Assembly: GCA_964575455.1 (NCBI GenBank)
Contig: CAZNRX010000014.1
Span: 1 to 64,000 of the forward strand
Reading direction: 5' to 3'
Origin: SKLM01 sp964575455
Lineage (GTDB): Bacteria > Chloroflexota > Anaerolineae > B4-G1
DNA: 64,000 bases
The notes beneath the pieces are model-generated. The model was not told where the DNA came from. It ran no database searches and saw nothing but the letters and a program-made list of their open reading frames with translations. The translations under genes and the position numbers were made by a program. Shown in pieces: positions 58,376 to 64,000 of this stretch. Numbering within the stretch: position 1 is the first letter of the stretch; each line of letters begins with the position of its first letter.

Positions 58376-60485
58376 CTATTGACATTGCAGAGGCTGTGTG
58401 CGCTGCGCCGCCTCATCCAAAGCGATTCCCAGGTACACGTCCGGCTGGATGAATTCCTCGGGCGCTGGCTCGACCGGAAACGCATCGTCTTCCGTTGGAG
58501 GGAGGGACTCGCCACGCACCACCGCAAAGCGCACGTGCACCCAGGTGGGCCAATCGGCTTTGCCGCTCCAGGTGCCCTGGTAGCCCAGCAGTTGGCCGGC
58601 CTCCACCGGCACCTCGGTGGCGCCGGGTGGGAAGTCTGAGACCACGGCGGGTCGACGTCGCAAAGGAATCCTCTCCGTCGGCACTCATCATGTGACCGTA
58701 GAGCGACCAGACCGTCGCGCGGGGCTCCAGCGGGTCATCGTGCCGGATTGCCACTGCGCCTTTCCAGCCCGTGCGGCGGGTCAGCAGGCCGTCCGCCACG
58801 GCGTAGACCGGCACCTCGCCAGCGTTGCCGCGGCCCTGGAGATCCAGGAAGACACCGTCCCAATGGACACCCAACTTACCCTCACTCGGCAGCTGCCACA
58901 ATGCGCTGGGGCAGGCCTCGGTCGGCGCTTTGCTGCCGGCCCGGGGGAGATAGAGACGGGTGTTGGCGTACATCCTCTCTGGGTTGTAGGCACGCTTGAT
59001 CGCTGCCAGCATCTCCGGCGTCCACCGCTCCTTGTAGACGTCGTAGTCGGGGAAGTAGTGGATGAGGATCATGTCGAACGCCCCATCGCGGATCTCCTCC
59101 ACGAAGGGCGTCTGATCCCACAGACCAGCCTTTGCCAGCTGGGTCATCTCGAAGGGCTGGATGTGCAGGGGCCACCCCTGCAGCGTGACCAGCCCCGCGT
59201 ATTCGTCGCCAATGACGTGTCCTCGGCCCTGGTCTCCCGTGTGCGCGATCTCCCACTCCAGGTCCTCAAGCAGCGCTGTCGCTGCGCGTCGCTCTCGCAG
59301 GCGAGGGACGTATTCGCCCAGCGTGGTCCGCATGAGCCAGCCGGCCTGCAGCGTCAACAGGAGCAGCAGCCCAACTCGGACCCAGCGGCGCCACTGCCTA
59401 TCCGCCGCAGCCCCGGCCCAAGCGATCCACGTCCCGGCGGTCAGGCTCAGCGCCGCGCACAGCTCCAGGAGGTAGTTGACATTGGAGCCGATCTTCCCTA
59501 TGGTCAGGCCCGATAGGAACGCGCCGACGAGGTAGGGCACCACCAGCGGCCAATGCGAGATGCCCAGCGCCGGCATGGCTCCCAAGGAGATCGCGCCGAG
59601 CAGCAGCAGGAACGGTGCATCGCGAGACAGGTTCTCCAGGTTCCATCTGACCCGGTCCCAGCTGAACTCATTGACGTTGGCGGTGACGGTGTTGAGGAAG
59701 AAGCCACCGCCGGTCAGGGTGTACAGGATCAGGAAGAGCGCCAGGCTCACGCCCCCGACCAGCGCGGCCAGGGTGAGAGCTCGTCGCCATCCCACGCGGT
59801 GCCAGAGCCAGACAAACGCCGCCAGCGGCGCGGCCAGCGCGTATGATTGCCTGGTGTAGATAGCGGCGACAAGCAGGAGCCCCCCGCCGATCAGCGTGGC
59901 TCGCGCCTCCGGCCTGCGCACGAACAGGTAGAGCGTAGACGTGCTCAACGCCAGGGCCAGAAGGTCGATGCGCAGCAGCGAGGACCAGTGGACGACGTAG
60001 GGCATCGCCCAGAAGAGCGCGCCCGCCGCCAGGCCGGCGAATCGATGGTGCCCCTTTTTCTCGCGATTCTCGTGTGATTGGACGATGCGCGCCAGAGAGA
60101 GCCCGACGATCAGCGCGCCCAGGATCGAGATCAGGCGCCCCGCCCAGAAGTTCGGGCCAAAGAGGGCGACAAGGGGCGCCAACGCCAGCACGTAGAGGGG
60201 CGGGTAGTTGGAGATGGTGTAGGGCGGCGTGGACAGCTCAGTGCGGTAGATGCTCTTGCCCGCCGCGAAGCGCATGGCCTGATCCACCAGCGGTGCCTCG
60301 CCATAGTCGAGGGGATAGCGATGGAGAACGGCCAGCAGTTGATGCAGGCCGAAGATGAACACGGCCATCGCCAGGAACACCAGGAGCATCGCCTCGGCGC
60401 TGTTATCAAAGACCTGGGCCACAAATGATCCGCTTTGCCTCTCTCGTCTGCTGTTGCTTGATGGCTTATTCAACGTGTTCTCCAT
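58376..60485 (-). pseudogene. Glycosyltransferase-like membrane protein fused to an M23-like domain, with a frameshift
   Basis: GGGAG precedes ATG 60485. The N-terminal 450 residues hold about 10 hydrophobic segments with LDYGEAPLVDQAMRFAAGKSIYR (DxE motif) and YPPLYVLALAPL, resembling GT-C (GT39-type) glycosyltransferases. The C-terminal part (AVADGLLTRRTGWKGAVAIRHDDPL, WSLYGHMM) is an M23-like beta domain. The frame is lost around 58640-58690: the uninterrupted frame ends in nonsense at 58413, whereas the next frame continues the domain (PGATEVPVEAGQLLGYQGTW ... WVHVRFAVV) to 58376. This could be an assembly error or a real lesion. The M23 HxH motif reads HVR, so metal-peptidase activity is doubtful. 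Confidence 0.7.
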
Positions 60486-60502
60486 CGTCTCACTCCCGCA
60501 AA

Positions 60503-60560
60503 GCGCTACTCCGTTTCTCTCCGTAGCGCACTACGAACTCGGCGTAACGCACTACGAACC
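60503..60560. repeat. ACTACGAAC-family intergenic repeat (variant A)
   Basis: GCGCTAC-TCCGTTTCTCTCC-GTAGCGC then CACTACGAAC twice (60530 and 60550 region). Confidence 0.8.
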
Positions 60561-60573
60561 TATGATGCTGCGC

Positions 60574-63500
60574 CTAGCCGTGCGCGGCCTGAATCTCCCG
60601 GTGCACCGGCACGTTCTCCAGATAGGTGTGGCGGAAGGGGCTACTCTCGGGAATCAGGGCGTGCTTCCGCAGCATCTCGTCGTAGGCACGTTGCAGGACC
60701 TCGCTAGCCTCCTTTTCTCGTCCATTTGCCTTCAACGTGTGGCTGTGGCAGAAGAGTATCTCCTCGCTCACGCATTCGATGATCTGGACGTACCCCAACG
60801 CCTCGTATCGGCTCAACGCTGCATGCGAGGCTTCCAGGGCCTGCCGCAAATGGTCCCGCCGCTCGTCCTCGTCGTTCAGCCGTGTGGCCAACGTCAGATG
60901 AGCTTTGGCTCTCTCGTGGGCCACGGCGATCTCGTACTGCTCTGTGATGAGAGGGTTATGCGCGACCATGTCGCGAACCTCTTCCGTTAGATCGAGGACC
61001 TGACGTGCGTGCGTTTCATCGCCCAGCGCGTTGTAGAGGATGGCCGCCACCAGGCGACGGCCCGCCCGCGCGGTTGCCAGGACACCCTCCGCGTCGATCT
61101 GCCGGATCTCCTCAAGCGCTTTTCGCGCTTCATCGTGGGCTCCGCGCACGGCGTGGATCTGGATCACCCGCAGCAGCATATACATATCGGACTCGGACCA
61201 CTCCGACATCCGCTGGGCCTCGTTCAGCAGAGCCAGCCCCCCTTTGTAATCGCCCAGGTAGAGGGCCTGCGTCTGTCCGCACAGCGTCAGGGACTCAATC
61301 TCCCCCGTGCGGTAGCCGATCTGACGGCTGAGCTTCAACCGCTTGCGCTGGTATTCGGTCAGCAAGCGAAAATAGTCCCCCTGGCGCTCCGACTCAAGAC
61401 CTAGTTGGTTCAGCAGCAGGACCTCGGTCAGTTTGTCGTCTAGCTGCTTGGTGATCTCAAGCGCCTGCCTGAGGTACCTCATTCCCCGATCCGGTTTGTC
61501 GGTCCAGTTGTAGAACGTCCCGAGCGTGATCAATGCCTGCGCCTCGTGGTGTTCGTCGCCCAGTTCACGGGCCAGCGCCAGGGCCTCCTCGCCCGCCTCC
61601 TGCCAGCGGGGGTCGTCAAGGAAGATGCGCTGGTTGGCTATGGCCATCAACGTGCGCATCTCGCGATGGTGATCCTCCAGCTGTCGCGCCAGCGCCAAGG
61701 CCTTTTCGGCCTCGGGAACGCCGGCCAGGAGCTCCTCGTGACTTCGCCATGCATCGACCCCGGGCTGCTGGAGCAGGGCATCGATGAGCAAGTCGCGCCT
61801 GTCTTCTAGGTGCCGTGCCAATTTGAGCACCCGCTGTGCATCGGTTCGTGCTCGCTCGGACGCTCCCATGAGGTCTGAGACCGCTCGGCGCTGGCTCAGC
61901 ACTCGGAAGCGCCGGACACGCAGATCGCGGAGCTGAGCCTTCTCCGATGCCTTTTCCTCCAATCGGGCCAACAGATCGAGTGCATCGCTGTACTGCCTCA
62001 CTGCTTCCGAGTTGGCGTAGATTTCCTGTGCGTGCTTGGCAGCCCGCATGGTGTAGTGCAGCTGTCCTTCAATGTCGCCAGCCTCGTGGTAGTGATGTGC
62101 CAGAAGGCAGTTGTACTTCGTCGGCACGCCCGAGCCCGGGTCGACGGGCGATCTCGTCCAGGCACCCGGGATCTGGCCGTCAAAGAGCGTCTCGATGGTC
62201 TCAGCAACTCGACGGTGATAGGTGCTTCGTTGCGCCTGGAGCAGTCCATCGTAGGCGGCGTCGCGGATCAACGTTGACCTGAACGTGTATTCCATCCCCA
62301 GATGGGGCACCTCTCCTCGCTCCTCGATAAACTGAGCGCGCTGGAGCGCGGTCAGGTGCGAACGGAGGGGGGCTGCGGCCTTCTGATCCCGCAACAATGC
62401 CTGTAGCACGTTCGACCAGAATGTGGAGCCGATCACGGAGGCTACCTGCAGCGCCTGCCGTTCCTCTGAGCTCAGGCGGTCGATACGGGCCATCATGACG
62501 CCCTGCAGGCTGTCGGGCAGATCCAGCGAAGCCACGGTGCGCGTCATCGACCACGCCCCCGACTCGGGGTCGCGCACCAAGGCCCCCTCAGCGACCAGAC
62601 CGCGGATCAGCTCCTGGATGTAGTAGGGGTTGCCTTCGGCCTTGCTGATGATCAGGTCGCGGGTCTCTGCCGGCAGCGTCTCCGAGCCCACGAGGTGGTC
62701 GATGAACTCGCTGCTCTGCTCCGCGGTGAGCAGCTGGATCTGCAGATTGGTGAGCCGGTGTGGATAGTCCGTCTCGACGTGATAGCGCAAGTCCCAGACC
62801 GGGGCTGAGCGGTCGGGATAGAAGACGATCAACCAGAGCACTGGCCGATTGTCACACACCGGCAGGCAGTATTCCAGGAGATCCAGTGAGGTGCTGTCGG
62901 CCCAATGGACGTCGGAGAGCGCAACCACGACCGGTTGACCGCCTTCTCCCGGCTCGGTGGGCTTGTGCTGCAGGCGCGTCATCGCCTCGATCAGATGACG
63001 GACCGCGCGGAAGGACTGCTGGCGCCTCTCCTCTGCCTTCAGATGCTTGATCTGCTCCGAGAAAGCTGCCTCGACGGGCAGCGAGAGGAAATCTGCCAGG
63101 TAGGGGTAGTAGTCCCCCATCCGGTCGCCCCAGAGCGTCTTGGACTGGCGTCGAAGACGGCCTCTGATCTTCTCCTTCCCCTCACCAGGGAGAACGCCCA
63201 ACCAGCGGTGGAGCAGGTCCTGCCACATGGCGAAAGGCCACGACTGATCGTAGGATCGGCAGCGCGCCTGGAGCCAGATCAGGGACGACGACGCGTCCAT
63301 CTTGGTCGAGCGATTGCTGGTCCCGGAATCACCGTCGCTTGGCGCGATCTCCTTGACCTCGGCCAGCAGGGCGCCCTGGCGCGCGAAGTGATGCCGTACC
63401 TCGGTGACGATGAAGGATTTGCCAATGCCTTTCTCTCCGCTGATCAGCACAATGCCGCCTTTACCATCGTAGAGGCCCTCTACTTGCGCTTTCAGGGTCT

Positions 63501-64000
63501 GGAATTCCTCCTCTCGGTCGACAAGTGGCACCGAGAGGCCAATGTCTGGCGGTAGCTGCGCCTCTTCGGCGGCAGGTCTCGCGGCGAGCGGGCGATAGAC
63601 GGAGACCGGATGGCTCAGGCCCTTTACGTTGATCTCGCCCAATGGACTCCAGTCGAACCGGGAGGAAACGAGCCGATAGGTGTTCTCACTGACCAGGACG
63701 GTGCCTGGCTCTGCAGCCGTCTCCATGCGCGCGGCTATGGCGATGGCCTCGCCCATCGCGGTATCCTCGCTGTGGCGGCGACGGTCTCCCACGCTGGTGA
63801 CCACCACGTCGCCGGTGTTGACGCCGACGCGCAGCTGGAGATCCACACCCTCCGTCTCGGCCAGGGTGGCCGCGTAGTCCTCCAGCGCCTCTTGCATCAA
63901 CAGCGCGGCCATCACCGCGCGTTCCGGGTCATCCTCGTGGGCAGTGGTTGCGCCAAAGAACGACACCAGTCCATCGCCTCGAAACTGATCGATCACCCCG
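60574..64000 (-). CDS. Adenylate/guanylate-cyclase-domain, AAA-ATPase and TPR regulator (5' end outside the window)
   Basis: At least 1141 codons; the frame is still open at the window edge, and the first visible residues (IDQFRGDGLVSFFGA) are mid-domain of a class III cyclase, so the true start lies beyond 64000. The domain continues with GVNTGDVVV and GEAIAIAARM. An ATPase module follows (Walker A GEKGIGKS near residue 185, Walker B VALSDVHWAD near residue 370), then a long helical TPR-like region to the end (ALALARELGDEHHEAQALITLG and repeats). This is the layout of MalT/LAL-like signal ATPases with N-terminal cyclase homology domains. Whether the cyclase domain is active cannot be judged from the visible part. 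Confidence 0.8.
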   Translation of the reverse strand, partial: GVIDQFRGDGLVSFFGATTAHEDDPERAVMAALLMQEALEDYAATLAETEGVDLQLRVGVNTGDVVVTSVGDRRRHSEDTAMGEAIAIAARMETAAEPGTVLVSENTYRLVSSRFDWSPLGEINVKGLSHPVSVYRPLAARPAAEEAQLPPDIGLSVPLVDREEEFQTLKAQVEGLYDGKGGIVLISGEKGIGKSFIVTEVRHHFARQGALLAEVKEIAPSDGDSGTSNRSTKMDASSSLIWLQARCRSYDQSWPFAMWQDLLHRWLGVLPGEGKEKIRGRLRRQSKTLWGDRMGDYYPYLADFLSLPVEAAFSEQIKHLKAEERRQQSFRAVRHLIEAMTRLQHKPTEPGEGGQPVVVALSDVHWADSTSLDLLEYCLPVCDNRPVLWLIVFYPDRSAPVWDLRYHVETDYPHRLTNLQIQLLTAEQSSEFIDHLVGSETLPAETRDLIISKAEGNPYYIQELIRGLVAEGALVRDPESGAWSMTRTVASLDLPDSLQGVMMARIDRLSSEERQALQVASVIGSTFWSNVLQALLRDQKAAAPLRSHLTALQRAQFIEERGEVPHLGMEYTFRSTLIRDAAYDGLLQAQRSTYHRRVAETIETLFDGQIPGAWTRSPVDPGSGVPTKYNCLLAHHYHEAGDIEGQLHYTMRAAKHAQEIYANSEAVRQYSDALDLLARLEEKASEKAQLRDLRVRRFRVLSQRRAVSDLMGASERARTDAQRVLKLARHLEDRRDLLIDALLQQPGVDAWRSHEELLAGVPEAEKALALARQLEDHHREMRTLMAIANQRIFLDDPRWQEAGEEALALARELGDEHHEAQALITLGTFYNWTDKPDRGMRYLRQALEITKQLDDKLTEVLLLNQLGLESERQGDYFRLLTEYQRKRLKLSRQIGYRTGEIESLTLCGQTQALYLGDYKGGLALLNEAQRMSEWSESDMYMLLRVIQIHAVRGAHDEARKALEEIRQIDAEGVLATARAGRRLVAAILYNALGDETHARQVLDLTEEVRDMVAHNPLITEQYEIAVAHERAKAHLTLATRLNDEDERRDHLRQALEASHAALSRYEALGYVQIIECVSEEILFCHSHTLKANGREKEASEVLQRAYDEMLRKHALIPESSPFRHTYLENVPVHREIQAAHG

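Overview
The window looks like part of a Chloroflexota (Anaerolineae/Caldilinea-like) genome, probably from a metagenome assembly. The clues are a secreted protein ending in the YLPLVMR-type tail common in that phylum, lipoproteins with Glu/Pro-rich linkers, high GC, many short GC-rich palindromes, and two 100-N scaffold gaps. The phylum is an inference; no rRNA or tRNA gene was seen. Every gene I can support, about 52 of them, lies on the minus strand, so transcription runs from high to low coordinates throughout.

Layout, from low to high coordinates. 1-4758: a PHP/AAA-ATPase (TrlF-type) gene apparently cut by an IS21-like insertion-sequence end, a secreted beta-propeller plus YiiX-type hydrolase, and a WYL-like membrane protein with its own promoter. 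5049-15568: a sugar-acid/pentose group (tartronate-semialdehyde-type reductase, LarA, the two separate halves of a Tm-1-like protein, a XylA homologue with a changed metal ligand, a PfkB kinase, xylulokinase, a small membrane protein, a Gfo/Idh/MocA oxidoreductase). 15710-31740: one long run headed by a ROK repressor, then a sugar ABC transporter (binding protein, two permeases, two ATPases), epimerases, two cupins, a zinc dehydrogenase, and a corrinoid protein with a UroD-family methyltransferase. The ROK promoter carries a near-textbook XylR operator.

32011-39973: a GntR-headed group with a PfkB kinase, split transketolase, a SAF-domain dehydrogenase, a fucose/arabinose-isomerase-like enzyme and an epimerase. 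39998-47844: an MFS transporter, mannitol-1-phosphate-dehydrogenase-like enzyme, DUF89/ARMT1 phosphatase, FGGY kinase, class II aldolase, a TIM-barrel protein and a nitroreductase. 47883-54724: three aldo/keto reductases, a ThuA protein, a nucleotidyltransferase, a phosphotriesterase-family hydrolase and an MFS transporter. 54797-58342: two GH13 alpha-glucosidases. 58376-60485: a glycosyltransferase-like membrane protein fused to an M23-like domain, with a frameshift. 60574-64000: a cyclase/ATPase/TPR regulator running off the window.

Taken together the window is a carbohydrate-catabolism island: import, isomerisation or epimerisation, phosphorylation, and cleavage by aldolase or transketolase. 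Several repeat families punctuate the gene boundaries, and one GC-palindrome family has also entered coding sequences in frame. The most promising unusual pieces are the corrinoid methyltransferase pair inside a sugar-transport operon, the XylA variant, the split Tm-1 pair and the split-transketolase module.
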